Positions 8,220-17,406 of a stretch of DNA of 64,000 nucleotides are shown here, one piece after another. Source of the stretch: Litorivivens sp041624475. GTDB lineage: Bacteria > Pseudomonadota > Gammaproteobacteria > Pseudomonadales > Spongiibacteraceae. The DNA is taken from the NCBI RefSeq assembly GCF_041624475.1, contig NZ_JBFJUX010000013.1:1-64000 (forward strand). Direction: 5' to 3'. The translations under genes were made by a program, and so were the position numbers. Within the stretch, counting starts at the first letter, position 1, and each line of letters begins with the position of its first letter. Below the pieces are notes generated by a model. It ran no database searches and was not told where the DNA came from. It was given only the letters and a program-made list of their open reading frames with translations.

Positions 8220-9650
8220 CTATTCCACACCGAGTATGGCCCTGAGTTCGGTGAATTCTTCCACCCCCGCGAGACCCCACTCGCGACCCACGCCAGACTG
8301 TTTGAAGCCACCAAAGGGCGCCTGTAAATCAGGGCCTGCTCCATTGAGCAACACCTGCCCGGCGCGGATGTGCCGACCGACATCCCGGGCGCGATCAATC
8401 GATCCGCCGTAGACATAGGCCGCCAGACCGTATTCGGTGTCGTTCGCCATTTCGATGGCGTGGGCTTCATCGCGATAGGGAATCAAGGTCAGCACCGGGC
8501 CGAATACCTCCTGCCGAGCAATGGTCGCCTTGTTATCAACCACCGAGAAAATGGTTGGCTTGACGAAGAAGCCCTTGTCCAGCCCGTCCGGTCGACCGGT
8601 GCCACCCACCAGCTTTTTCGCGCCATCGGCTTCCGCACGCTCGATCAGCGACTGCACCCGCTCAAACTGTCGGCCATTGGCCAGCGGGCCGGTGGTTGTA
8701 TTCGCATCCTGGGGGTCGCCAACCTTGATATTGTCCAGCGCGGCAACGGCAAGTTTTTCCACCTCCGCCAGCTTTGACTCGGGCACCAGCATACGCGACG
8801 GCGCATTACAGCTCTGCCCGCTGTTGTTCATCAGATGCATAACACCCTTGGTCACAGCCGCTTCCAGTGGCGCATCGTCCAGCAGGATATTCGGAGACTT
8901 GCCCCCCAGTTCGAGCGACACCCGCTTGATGGTATCCGCTGCACTCCGCGAGACAGACGCGCCCGCTGCGGTGGAGCCGGTCAGGGAGACAACATCCACC
9001 TCCGGGTGAGAGGCCATGTGTGGGCCGATTTCCGGGCCACTGCCCCACACCAGATTAAAAACACCGGGCGGTACACCGGCCGCTTCCATGATTTCGCCAA
9101 AAATCTGGCCCGACAGCGCTGCATATTCCGAGGGTTTCAATACCATGGTGCAACCGGCCAGCAGCGCAGGCGCGACCTTGCAGGAGATCTGGTTCAGCGG
9201 CCAGTTCCAGGGGGTGATCAGGGCACAGACGCCTGCCGCCTCGCGGCTGACAAGGGCGCCGCCGCGACGGCTTTCCCATTCAATTTCATCGGCCAGGGCA
9301 ATGGCCGTTTGAAAATGCCCCATACCAATGGGCACCTGGGCCGTTTTCGCAATGCGTTCCAACGGCGCGCCCATTTCCGCGCTGACCGCCTGGGCCAGAT
9401 CATCGAAACGCTTTTCGTATTCGGCAAGGATGGCTTTTAACAGATCAACGCGACTTTGCAGCGTGGAAGATGCAAAAGCCGGAAAGGCTTTGCGCGCCGC
9501 CTGCACAGCCTTATCGACATCCGCGGTGCCGCCAAAATGCAGTTCGCCGATAAGCTCCTCGGTGGCGGGATTGACGATTGGATGTGTTGAGCTGACGGCG
9601 ACTGAGGGAACCCAGGAACCGTCGATAAAATGATTCTGAATGGTGTGCAT
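8220..9650 (-). CDS. Aldehyde dehydrogenase (NAD(P)-dependent)
   Basis: A 476-residue member of the ALDH superfamily, full length. Visible landmarks are the NAD-binding region with PWNWPLNQISCKVAPALLAG, the Rossmann SLTGSTAAGASVS, the general-base Glu in SLELGGKSPNILL, the catalytic Cys in NNSGQSCNAPSRM, and EVFGPVLTLIPY. It oxidises an aldehyde to the acid; the substrate is not evident. It lies 102 bp after the PadR gene on the same strand, and the PadR gene is divergent from fadH, so a role in fatty acid or terpenoid aldehyde breakdown is possible but only inferred. Confidence 0.92.
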   Translation of the reverse strand: MHTIQNHFIDGSWVPSVAVSSTHPIVNPATEELIGELHFGGTADVDKAVQAARKAFPAFASSTLQSRVDLLKAILAEYEKRFDDLAQAVSAEMGAPLERIAKTAQVPIGMGHFQTAIALADEIEWESRRGGALVSREAAGVCALITPWNWPLNQISCKVAPALLAGCTMVLKPSEYAALSGQIFGEIMEAAGVPPGVFNLVWGSGPEIGPHMASHPEVDVVSLTGSTAAGASVSRSAADTIKRVSLELGGKSPNILLDDAPLEAAVTKGVMHLMNNSGQSCNAPSRMLVPESKLAEVEKLAVAALDNIKVGDPQDANTTTGPLANGRQFERVQSLIERAEADGAKKLVGGTGRPDGLDKGFFVKPTIFSVVDNKATIARQEVFGPVLTLIPYRDEAHAIEMANDTEYGLAAYVYGGSIDRARDVGRHIRAGQVLLNGAGPDLQAPFGGFKQSGVGREWGLAGVEEFTELRAILGVE

Positions 9651-9752
9651 GGTTAAGCCCCTGCTTATTTAATTTCCGCCAGACACTAGCGCCCGGCGAA
9701 GCGTTACGCAATCACCATTCCGGCGCCCTGAGGTTGCAGGGCTGTGCCAGGA

Positions 9753-10289
9753 TCAGTGATCAAACTCATCTAACACTGCCAACGCTTCATCCAACATTTC
9801 AATCCAGTAATCCTCGTATTTCAGGCCCGCTTTCAATACAACATAGCGCAGGGCCGCCGCGCGATCCGCTGGCGACTTACTGAAATCTTTTGCTTCAAAT
9901 TCCCGATAGAGGGCTCGCTTGGCCAAATGCTGCTTGCGCTGAGCCCGCAGCGAATCCGCCAGCCCCGCCGGCCCGACCACGCCCTCTGCCCGCAGCCGCA
10001 CCATCATCGGGTCACGCAGCGGCGCCGGGTCGCCGCCTTCGCCCACCCAGCGCTTCAGTTCCTTACGACCTTCGGGTAAGACCCTGTGAATTTTTTTGAC
10101 ACCGCGTGCATTTTCCTCCGGGGTGGACTCAATCAAGCCCTCGGCCTCCATCCTCGATAATTCCCGGTAAATCTGCTGGTGAGTGGCGTTCCAGAAGTAG
10201 GCGATAGAGCGGTCGAAACGTTTGGCCAGCTCAAGGCCAGAGGCGGGCTTTTCGAGCAACGCGGTCAGCAGGGCGTGACGCAAGGACAT
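9753..10289 (-). CDS. PadR-family transcriptional regulator
   Basis: A 178-residue regulator beginning MSLRHALLTALLEKPASGLE, the standard PadR winged-helix opening, followed by FWNATHQQIYRELSRMEAEGLI (recognition helix and wing) and a C-terminal helical dimerisation domain. The start at 10289 matches family members; a reading starting 23 codons earlier would run into the promoter. It is divergent from fadH, and the 124-bp gap carries two copies of TTGCAACCAGTTGCAA, so it probably represses both its own gene and fadH. The inducer is unknown (aromatic acids or acyl compounds are usual for PadR). Confidence 0.9.
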   Translation of the reverse strand: MSLRHALLTALLEKPASGLELAKRFDRSIAYFWNATHQQIYRELSRMEAEGLIESTPEENARGVKKIHRVLPEGRKELKRWVGEGGDPAPLRDPMMVRLRAEGVVGPAGLADSLRAQRKQHLAKRALYREFEAKDFSKSPADRAAALRYVVLKAGLKYEDYWIEMLDEALAVLDEFDH

Positions 10290-10342
10290 AGTTTGAATCC
10301 AGAACCAATAGTTGCCGATAAGTCTGCCGCATTCAATTTTAT

Positions 10343-10358
10343 TTGCAACCAGTTGCAA
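10343..10358. promoter_or_regulatory. Probable PadR operator, copy 1
   Basis: TTGCAACCAGTTGCAA: two palindromic TTGCAA hexamers separated by 4 bp. An identical copy lies exactly 32 bp downstream, three helical turns away, which suggests two dimers binding the same DNA face between the divergent PadR and fadH genes. Confidence 0.65.
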
Positions 10359-10374
10359 CTTAAGGCACGATTAA

Positions 10375-10390
10375 TTGCAACCAGTTGCAA
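10375..10390. promoter_or_regulatory. Probable PadR operator, copy 2
   Basis: A second exact copy of TTGCAACCAGTTGCAA ending 23 bp before the fadH start codon, where a bound protein would block RNA polymerase or early elongation. Confidence 0.65.
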
Positions 10391-10413
10391 AAACCTTTGA
10401 ATCGGTAGATCAC

Positions 10414-12432
10414 ATGACACATTACCCCCATCTCACCCGCCCACTTGACCTGGGCTTTACCACGCTTCGCAACCCTGTATTGATGGGCTCCATGCATGTG
10501 GGGCTGGAAGAAGCTGAACACGGTTTTGAGCGAATGGCCGCGTTTTACGCCGAGCGCGCCCGCGGCGAAGTGGGCCTCATGGTCACCGGGGGCATTGCCC
10601 CCAATGAGCGCGGCGTGCCGCTACCCGGCGGCGCCAAACTGACCACCGAGGCCGAGGCCGACGAGCACCGCATCATTACCTCCGCGGTACACGCAGCCGA
10701 CGGCAAAATCGCCATGCAGATCCTGCATTTTGGCCGCTATGCCTATCACAATGAGCTGGTTGCGCCGAGCGCAGTGCGCGCGCCCATCAATGCCGCCACA
10801 CCCCACGCCCTGACTGAAGCCGAGATCGAGCAAACCATCGATGACTATGTAAACTGCGCCGCCCTTTCCCAGTACGCGGGCTACGATGGTGTCGAAATCA
10901 TGGGCTCCGAGGGCTACCTGATTAATGAGTTTATCGCCCAGCGCACTAACCACCGCGATGATCGCTGGGGAGGCGACTATGCAAACCGCATCCGCTTTCC
11001 GGTTGAGATCGTCCGCCGTGTGCGTGAGCGGGTGGGTCCCAATTTCATTATCATCTACCGCCTCTCCATGATTGATCTGGTAGAGGGTGGTTCCAGCTGG
11101 GAAGAGGTTGTCGCTCTGGCCCATGCCATCGAAGCGGCCGGCGCCACTATTCTCAATACCGGCATCGGCTGGCACGAAGCCCGGGTGCCAACCATCGCCA
11201 CAAAAGTACCGCGCGGAGCCTTTGGCTGGGTGACCAAACGCTTGATGGGCGAGGTAAACATTCCACTGGTCACCAGCAACCGCATCAATACGCCGGAGGT
11301 GGCCGAGCAACTGCTTGCCGAGGGCTACGCCAACATGGTGTCGATGGCGCGACCGTTTCTGGCTGACTCGCAATTTGTCGTGAAGGCGCGTCAGGGCCGG
11401 GCCGACGAGATCAACACCTGCATCGGCTGCAACCAGGCCTGCCTCGATCACACTTTCTCCGGCAAGATTACCTCGTGTCTGGTGAACCCTCGTGCCTGCC
11501 ACGAAACCGAACTCTTGATTGAACCGACCTCCCAGCGAAAACGCGTGGCCGTCGTCGGTGCCGGCCCGGCCGGTCTGAGCTGCGCCGTCACCGCCGCCGA
11601 GCGCGGCCACAAGGTCACCCTGTTTGACGCCGATGCGGAAATAGGCGGCCAGTTCAATATTGCCAAACGCATTCCCGGCAAAGACGAATTCAATGAAACC
11701 CTGCGTTACTTCGGCCGCCAGATCGAAATCCACGGCGTTGACCTGCGCCTCAACACCCGTGTCAGTGCCGAGCAACTGCTGCAGGACGATTTCGATGAGG
11801 TGGTGATAGCCACCGGCATCGCCCCGCGCACTCCCGAGATACCCGGCGTAGAGCACCCGAAAGTCCTGAGCTACCTCGATGTGTTGCGCAATGGCGCCGA
11901 AGTCGGCGAAAGTGTGGCGATTGTCGGCGCCGGCGGTATCGGCTTCGATGTCGCCGAGTTTCTCGCCCACGACACACAGGAAGGCGATTACACCGAAACC
12001 TTTTTCCGTGAATGGGGCGTTGATACCGACTACCAAACACCCGGTGGACTGAAACCCGCCGAGATGGCACCGGCCAAGCGCAGCCTGCATCTCCTGCAGC
12101 GCAAAACCAGTAAGGTGGGCGCGCAACTGGGCACTACCACCGGCTGGATCCACCGCAACTCCCTGAAGATTCGCGGCGTACAGATGCTGGCCGGTGTCCA
12201 GTATCGGGCCATCGATGACAAGGGCCTGCATATTGAAACCGCAGAGGGTGAGACCACCCTTGAAGTGGATACCATTGTCATTTGCGCCGGACAGGAACCC
12301 GAGCGCACACTGGCACACGAACTGGAAGCCGCAGGCTGTACTGTGCATCTGATCGGCGGTGCCGACGTTGCCGCCGAGCTCGACGCCAAGCGCGCCATCA
12401 AGCAAGGGACTACCCTTGCTGCAAACCTTTAA
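10414..12432 (+). CDS. fadH: 2,4-dienoyl-CoA reductase-type FAD/FMN/4Fe-4S oxidoreductase
   Basis: A 672-residue protein, matching the length of FadH. The N-terminal half is an old-yellow-enzyme TIM barrel (LTRPLDLGFTTLRNPVLMGSMH, then EIMGSEGYLINEFI and the FMN site). The 4Fe-4S motif is CIGCNQACLDH with a fourth Cys in TSCLVNPRA. The C-terminal half has an FAD site (VAVVGAGPAGLSCAVTAAERG) and an NADPH site (VAIVGAGGIGFDVAEF). It reduces conjugated dienoyl-CoA intermediates during breakdown of unsaturated fatty acids. The start at 10414 (MTHYPHL) fits the family; a TTG further upstream lies within the operator. Some relatives act on other enones, so substrate is likely rather than certain. 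Confidence 0.92.
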   Translation: MTHYPHLTRPLDLGFTTLRNPVLMGSMHVGLEEAEHGFERMAAFYAERARGEVGLMVTGGIAPNERGVPLPGGAKLTTEAEADEHRIITSAVHAADGKIAMQILHFGRYAYHNELVAPSAVRAPINAATPHALTEAEIEQTIDDYVNCAALSQYAGYDGVEIMGSEGYLINEFIAQRTNHRDDRWGGDYANRIRFPVEIVRRVRERVGPNFIIIYRLSMIDLVEGGSSWEEVVALAHAIEAAGATILNTGIGWHEARVPTIATKVPRGAFGWVTKRLMGEVNIPLVTSNRINTPEVAEQLLAEGYANMVSMARPFLADSQFVVKARQGRADEINTCIGCNQACLDHTFSGKITSCLVNPRACHETELLIEPTSQRKRVAVVGAGPAGLSCAVTAAERGHKVTLFDADAEIGGQFNIAKRIPGKDEFNETLRYFGRQIEIHGVDLRLNTRVSAEQLLQDDFDEVVIATGIAPRTPEIPGVEHPKVLSYLDVLRNGAEVGESVAIVGAGGIGFDVAEFLAHDTQEGDYTETFFREWGVDTDYQTPGGLKPAEMAPAKRSLHLLQRKTSKVGAQLGTTTGWIHRNSLKIRGVQMLAGVQYRAIDDKGLHIETAEGETTLEVDTIVICAGQEPERTLAHELEAAGCTVHLIGGADVAAELDAKRAIKQGTTLAANL

Positions 12433-12447
12433 CCTGAGGAGACCGCC

Positions 12448-12888
12448 ATGACCGAAGCCCCCGCGAACCTTCACCCGGCCGTTGCTGAATCACTGGCCGC
12501 CTGGCACAAAATGGTTGAAAACCTTGATCTCAAGGCGCTGGAAAAAATTGTTCACCCGGACGCCACCTTTCGCTCTCCGATGTCCATCAACCCCTACAGC
12601 CCGGCTCCGGCACTGATTCTCGCCCTGAGCACGGTGATCACGGTGTTTGAGGATTTCACCTACTACCGCCAGTTTGCCAGCGAGGACGGACTGAATGTGG
12701 TACTGGAATTCAGCGCCAAGGTCGGCGACAAAACGGTCAAGGGTATCGATATGATCCAGTTTGACGAACAGGGCTTGATCACCGATTTTGAGGTAATGAT
12801 TCGCCCCCTAAACGGCCTGCAGGCGCTGGGCGCCGCAATGAGCGCAAAGCTTGGCGAGAAGATGCCTTCCTACAAGGTAAAAAGTTAG
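12448..12888 (+). CDS. SnoaL/NTF2-like protein
   Basis: A 146-residue protein with the small cone-shaped NTF2/SnoaL fold: an N-terminal helix (ESLAAWHKMVENLDLKALEKIV), HPDATFRSP, and beta strands ending in DMIQFDEQGLITDFEVMIRP. Members are small isomerases, hydratases or ligand binders. It follows fadH by 15 bp with a good Shine-Dalgarno sequence (GAGGAG), so it is cotranscribed and may act on the same pathway intermediate. No specific activity can be assigned. Confidence 0.85.
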   Translation: MTEAPANLHPAVAESLAAWHKMVENLDLKALEKIVHPDATFRSPMSINPYSPAPALILALSTVITVFEDFTYYRQFASEDGLNVVLEFSAKVGDKTVKGIDMIQFDEQGLITDFEVMIRPLNGLQALGAAMSAKLGEKMPSYKVKS

Positions 12889-12891
12889 GCT

Positions 12892-13734
12892 TCAAAGATA
12901 CCTGGCGTGAAACGCAATGTGCTCTGCAATAAACGTGGCGATAAAAAAGTAACTGTGATCGTAACCTTCGCGGTAGCGCACATCGGCCTTATCGCCACGT
13001 TTGTTTAGCGTTTCTATAAGGCGCTTCGTTTTAAGCTGCTCCTCCAGAAAGCCATCGGCACTGCCCTGATCCACTTTTAGGGGCGCCAATTCAGCGCCCT
13101 CTTCCAGCAGCGCTACGGCGTCGTACTCCCGCCAGCAGGATCGGTCATTGCCCAGGTAATTCCCCAGCGCTTTTTCTCCCCACGGGCATTCGCTCGGCGC
13201 ACAAATCGGAGCAAAGGCTGATACCGAGCGATACGTCGCAGGATTTTTCAGCGCGATGGTAAGCGCGCCGTGCCCACCCATTGAATGGCCAAAGATACCG
13301 CTGCGCGCCACATCCACCGGGAAATGTTCAGCAATTAACGTTGGCAGCTCGTCGACGATATACTCATACATCCGGTAGTGCTGGTTCCAGGGCGCCTCGG
13401 TGGCGTTGACATAAAAGCCCGCGCCAAGGCCAAAGTCATAGGCACCGTCCGGATCGTCCGGCACCGCCTCGCCACGGGGGCTTGTGTCGGGCGCAACAAT
13501 GGCAATGCCATGTTCGGCTGCCGCCTGCTGGGCTCCTGCCTTGGTCACAAAGTTCTCATCCGTGCAGGTCAGGCCTGACAACCAATAAAGCACCGGCACC
13601 GAGCCCTGCGCTGCCTGTGGCGGCAGGTAAATCGAAAAGTGCATGTCGCAATGAAGACTCGCGGATGCATGTTTGTACCGCAGCTGCCGCCCGTCAAAAC
13701 AGCGGACGTCTGAAACCTTCTCCAGGGTGCTCAT
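12892..13734 (-). CDS. S-formylglutathione hydrolase
   Basis: A 280-residue alpha/beta hydrolase of the esterase D family. The nucleophile elbow is FGHSMGGHGALTIAL; earlier landmarks are PVLYWLSGLTCTDENF and the GAQQAAAEHGIAIVAPDTSPRG segment; the catalytic His lies in EGYDHSYFF. It hydrolyses S-formylglutathione to formate and glutathione, the second step of glutathione-dependent formaldehyde detoxification. Its start codon overlaps the stop codon of frmA by one base (TGATG), so the two steps are translationally coupled. Equivalent to FrmB/FghA. Confidence 0.95.
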   Translation of the reverse strand: MSTLEKVSDVRCFDGRQLRYKHASASLHCDMHFSIYLPPQAAQGSVPVLYWLSGLTCTDENFVTKAGAQQAAAEHGIAIVAPDTSPRGEAVPDDPDGAYDFGLGAGFYVNATEAPWNQHYRMYEYIVDELPTLIAEHFPVDVARSGIFGHSMGGHGALTIALKNPATYRSVSAFAPICAPSECPWGEKALGNYLGNDRSCWREYDAVALLEEGAELAPLKVDQGSADGFLEEQLKTKRLIETLNKRGDKADVRYREGYDHSYFFIATFIAEHIAFHARYL

Positions 13735-14840
13735 CAGTACAGCACCACCGAGCGAATACTTTCACCGGCATGCATCAGGTCGAAAGCCTTGTTGATATCG
13801 TCCAGGCCCATGGTGTGGGTAATCATGTCGTCGATATTGATGCGCCCGTCCATGTACCAGTCAACAATGCGCGGCACATCGGTGCGACCACGGGCGCCGC
13901 CAAAGGCGGTCCCTTTCCAGGAGCGCCCCGTCACCAGCTGGAAGGGGCGCGTCGAGATTTCCTGGCCCGCGCCGGCAACGCCGATAATGTAGGATTCGCC
14001 CCAGCCTTTGTGACAGCACTCCAGTGCCTGACGCATCGTGTTCACGTTACCGATGCATTCAAAACTGTAGTCTGCTCCGCCGTCGGTCAGCTGGCTAATG
14101 GCATCCACCACATTCTCGACCTCTTTCGGATTGATAAAGTCGGTCATACCAAACTTGCGGCCCAGCGCTTCCTTGGCAGGGTTAAGGTCGATGCCGATAA
14201 TTTTTCCGGCGCCAACCATTTTCGCCCCCTGAATCACATTGAGGCCGATCCCGCCAAGGCCGAACACCACCACATTGGCGCCCGCTTCCACCTTTGCCTC
14301 GAACGCAACCGCCCCTACGCCGGTAGTCACACCACAGCCGATGTAACAGACCTTGTCAAAGGGCGCGTCTTCACGGATTTTCGCAAGCGCAATCTCAGGC
14401 AAAACGGTGTAGTTGGAAAAGGTCGAGCAGCCCATATAGTGCAATACCGGCTTGCCCTCAAAGCTGAAACGACTGCTGCCGTCCGGCATTACGCCTTGCC
14501 CCTGGGTCGTGCGAATGGACTGGCAAAGGTTGGTCTTGGGGTTAAGACAGAATTTGCAGGTGCGACACTCGGGCGTGTACAGGGGAATAACATGGTCGCC
14601 CGGCTTGAGGCCTTTAACACCGGGCCCAACCTCAACCACAACCCCGGCGCCTTCGTGGCCCAGAATAGCCGGGAAAACCCCTTCCGGATCATCGCCGCTG
14701 AGGGTAAAGGCATCGGTGTGGCAAACGCCACTGGCCTTGATCTCAACCAGCACCTCGCCCTCTTTGGGGCCAGCCAGGTCCACTTCTACTATTTCGAGGG
14801 GTTTTCCTGCCTGAAAGGCAACCGCAGCGCGTGTTTTCAT
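13734..14840 (-). CDS. frmA: S-(hydroxymethyl)glutathione dehydrogenase (class III ADH)
   Basis: A 368-residue zinc alcohol dehydrogenase. The catalytic zinc residues are in SGVCHTD (C40) and LGHEGAG; the structural zinc loop CRTCKFCLNPKTNLC has all four Cys; the Rossmann motif is VFGLGGIGLNVIQGAK. It oxidises the spontaneous adduct of formaldehyde and glutathione, and also reduces S-nitrosoglutathione. It is first in a two-gene operon with the hydrolase and is divergent from a LysR regulator. The P450 and other oxidative genes nearby could be a source of formaldehyde, but that is conjecture. Confidence 0.96.
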   Translation of the reverse strand: MKTRAAVAFQAGKPLEIVEVDLAGPKEGEVLVEIKASGVCHTDAFTLSGDDPEGVFPAILGHEGAGVVVEVGPGVKGLKPGDHVIPLYTPECRTCKFCLNPKTNLCQSIRTTQGQGVMPDGSSRFSFEGKPVLHYMGCSTFSNYTVLPEIALAKIREDAPFDKVCYIGCGVTTGVGAVAFEAKVEAGANVVVFGLGGIGLNVIQGAKMVGAGKIIGIDLNPAKEALGRKFGMTDFINPKEVENVVDAISQLTDGGADYSFECIGNVNTMRQALECCHKGWGESYIIGVAGAGQEISTRPFQLVTGRSWKGTAFGGARGRTDVPRIVDWYMDGRINIDDMITHTMGLDDINKAFDLMHAGESIRSVVLY

Positions 14841-14921
14841 TGGCTACTCTCTGTACTCACTATGGGATTGGCGTACTATAGTCCGTCCCCCTGTGAATGA
14901 TAATTTACCCATGAAGGAATC

Positions 14922-14943
14922 ATTGTTGCCATACAAGAACAAT
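14922..14943. promoter_or_regulatory. LysR-type binding box
   Basis: Inverted repeat ATTGTT-N10-AACAAT, which fits the T-N11-A core of LysR-type operators. It ends 10 bp before the GTG start of the LysR gene in the frmA-lysR intergenic region, so it is best explained as an autoregulatory site. Confidence 0.5.
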
Positions 14944-14953
14944 CGAGCTAGCC

Positions 14954-15850
14954 GTGTTTAATCGCTGGACCGCCACCGAGCTGCTGATCGAGGTCGTGAA
15001 CTGCGGCAGCTTTTCGGCCGCCGCGCAGCGCCTGAACCTGTCCAAATCCTATGTGAGCCGACAGATCAGCGAGCTGGAAAACCACCTCGGCACCAAACTG
15101 GTTCACCGCACCACCCGCAAGCTTGCCCTCACGGAAACCGGCCGCGCCTACTATCAGCGCTGCCGGGAAATTGCGGAGCAGATTGAAGAGGCAGAACGCA
15201 TGGTGCTGGCGGACCAGGCAACACCTCGCGGCAACCTGCGCATCAGCGTGGCCGGTGCCTTTGGCGAACGCTATATTGCGCCGGCAGCCGCCAGTTTTAT
15301 GGCCCGTCACGAGCGAGTGCAAATCGACCTCGACTTCTCCAATCGCAATGTGGATCTGCTGGAAGAGGGTTACGATCTTGCGATACGCGCCGGCGTACTG
15401 CAGGACTCAACCCTGATCGCACGCCGCATCGCCTCTCGCAACCTGATTCTCTGCGCCAGCCGCGACTACTTTGACAGCCGCGGTGGCCCACCGAAGACGG
15501 TAGCCCAGCTCAAACACCACAACTGCCTGGCAGGATCGCGCAGGCACTGGCGCTTGCGAGAGCCCGGCAAAAACAGGCATATCGAAGTTGCAGTCACCGG
15601 CAGCTGGCGCACTAACAATGGCTATTCCCTGCTGGCGGCGGCACGTCAGGGGCTCGGCATAGTGCAGCTTCCGGAATTCTATGTGCACGACGAGCTTGCC
15701 GCCGGCAGGCTGATAGAAATTATGCCCGACCACAAACCCACCGATATGGCGGTGTGGGCGGTTTACCCCAGCAACCGTCACCTCTCCCCCAAAGTACGGC
15801 TGTTTATCGATCATCTGGTAGAAACCCTGGAGGCCGTCGATTATCTCTAA
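14954..15850 (+). CDS. LysR-family transcriptional regulator
   Basis: A 298-residue regulator starting at a GTG codon. The N-terminal winged helix reads FSAAAQRLNLSKSYVSRQISELENHLG (about residues 22-48), followed by a C-terminal periplasmic-binding-protein-like effector domain (LRISVAGAFGERYIAPAAASF onward). It resembles the CrgA/YafC-like branch that often controls a neighbouring oxidoreductase. It is divergent from frmA and upstream of the P450 gene on the same strand, so it may regulate either; the sequence does not decide which. Confidence 0.9.
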   Translation: MFNRWTATELLIEVVNCGSFSAAAQRLNLSKSYVSRQISELENHLGTKLVHRTTRKLALTETGRAYYQRCREIAEQIEEAERMVLADQATPRGNLRISVAGAFGERYIAPAAASFMARHERVQIDLDFSNRNVDLLEEGYDLAIRAGVLQDSTLIARRIASRNLILCASRDYFDSRGGPPKTVAQLKHHNCLAGSRRHWRLREPGKNRHIEVAVTGSWRTNNGYSLLAAARQGLGIVQLPEFYVHDELAAGRLIEIMPDHKPTDMAVWAVYPSNRHLSPKVRLFIDHLVETLEAVDYL

Positions 15851-15978
15851 AATCTGCATGCGCTCTCGGTAACCCCGCGGTAATGAAAGCGTGCGAAAAC
15901 CGGGCGTAGGATTGAGCGACAATGACAATAAAAGCTGCAGGCCACGACCTGCGGCATGACAAGCAGAGGAACAGCACT

Positions 15979-17355
15979 ATGCGGCAACAGGTAATCGACA
16001 ACGACTACATCCACCGCCCCGATAACCGGCGACTGGATCACCTGCCGGGAGACTACGGCAAGCCTCTGATTGGCTATACCTTTGCCATGCTGAAAGACCC
16101 CTTTTCGGTATTTGCAGATATGCGAGCCCGCTACGGCGATGTGTATCGTTTCAACAGCACCTTCCAGCGCATGTTGATAGTCTCGCACCCGGACTTCGTC
16201 AAACTGCTGACCCTCGATCCGGAACAAATCTTTTCGCCGCGCATGGGTTATCACGGCCCACTGAAAGATTTCTTCAAAGGCGGCCTGTTGATGCGCGACT
16301 TTGGTGAGCACCGGGTTCACCGCCGTATTATGCAAACGGCCTTCAAGACAGACTCCATGCGTCGGTATGTGGAACAGATGAATCCGATCATCGCCAGCCA
16401 GGCGAACGATTGGTCACAACAGAATGACTTCCGCTTTTATCCCAATATCAAAAAGCTGCTGCTGGATATTGGCGCCAACGTTTTCCTCGGCCTGGATATG
16501 GACGCCGACGAAACGGTAAAGCTGAATCAGAGCTTCCTCGATATGATGGCCGGTTCCCTTGCGCTGATCCGCAAGGACTGGCCTGGCCTGGGCCTAGTCT
16601 ACCGCAAAGGCATGAACGGCCGCCGCGAACTGGAGCGATTCTTTGTCGATCTAGTGCCGAAACGGCGAGCCGTTGACGGCACCGATATGGCCAGCTATTT
16701 CGCCAAGGAAACGGACGACAACGGCGAGCTGTTCAGCGACGAAGTCGTCGCCCAGCATCTGATCTTTCTGCTTCTCGCCGCCCACGATACCACCACGTCT
16801 GTGCTCACCATGACCTGCTCCTTCCTCGCCCATCACACCGATTGGCAAGATCGAGTGCGAGAAGAATTGGCCTCGGCTGCCGACAATGGCCTTGCCTACG
16901 ATGACCTGGCAACCCTGACGCATACGGAAAACCTCTTCAAAGAAGTGCTTCGCCTGCACCCCCCTGTTCCGCAGTTTGCCCGCCGTACCGTGAAAGACAC
17001 CGAAATCGGCGGTCACCACGTGCCGGCAGACACCCTCCTGCAGGCGCCGGTGCTTTACATTCAACGCATGGAAGAGTTCTGGACCGACCCGCACAACTTC
17101 GATCCGGATCGCTTTGCGGAAGGTCGCGAAGAGCACAAGAAACATCCCTTCCAGTGGGCACCCTTTGGCGGTGGCGCCCACAAGTGCATTGGTCTGCACT
17201 TCGCAAACATGCTGTTTAAATGCGCACTCGGTGAAGTGCTGACCCGCTATCGGATCGAATTCCCCGAAGGATATGAATACCCGAGCCCGATACAGCACTT
17301 CCCCTTTGCCAAACCGGTCGACGATTTGCCGCTGCGGTTGGTGCCACTGCGTTAA
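15979..17355 (+). CDS. Cytochrome P450
   Basis: A 458-residue soluble P450 without a membrane anchor. The I-helix oxygen-binding motif is LLAAHDTTTS; the K-helix ExxR is KEVLRLHPP; the haem-binding loop is FGGGAHKCIGLHFA with the proximal Cys. The start at 15979 (MRQQVIDND) is preferred for its AGAGGA ribosome binding site; an ATG 19 codons earlier is possible. It hydroxylates or otherwise oxidises a small hydrophobic substrate. No ferredoxin or ferredoxin reductase gene lies next to it, so its redox partner is elsewhere. It is followed by a molybdopterin oxidoreductase 51 bp downstream. Confidence 0.93.
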   Translation: MRQQVIDNDYIHRPDNRRLDHLPGDYGKPLIGYTFAMLKDPFSVFADMRARYGDVYRFNSTFQRMLIVSHPDFVKLLTLDPEQIFSPRMGYHGPLKDFFKGGLLMRDFGEHRVHRRIMQTAFKTDSMRRYVEQMNPIIASQANDWSQQNDFRFYPNIKKLLLDIGANVFLGLDMDADETVKLNQSFLDMMAGSLALIRKDWPGLGLVYRKGMNGRRELERFFVDLVPKRRAVDGTDMASYFAKETDDNGELFSDEVVAQHLIFLLLAAHDTTTSVLTMTCSFLAHHTDWQDRVREELASAADNGLAYDDLATLTHTENLFKEVLRLHPPVPQFARRTVKDTEIGGHHVPADTLLQAPVLYIQRMEEFWTDPHNFDPDRFAEGREEHKKHPFQWAPFGGGAHKCIGLHFANMLFKCALGEVLTRYRIEFPEGYEYPSPIQHFPFAKPVDDLPLRLVPLR

Positions 17356-17406
17356 TTACGACCTCACGGCATCTACGGTTTGGCTCGTGATGGAGAGTGA
17401 CATCGG

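Noticed and set aside
10621..12474. A long open frame on the minus strand opposite fadH.
   Set aside because: It mirrors the codon pattern of the strongly supported fadH gene, has no recognisable domain and is a high-GC shadow frame.
13482..14900. A 472-codon plus-strand open frame across frmA.
   Set aside because: frmA on the other strand has complete zinc and Rossmann motifs; this frame is a shadow with no domain.
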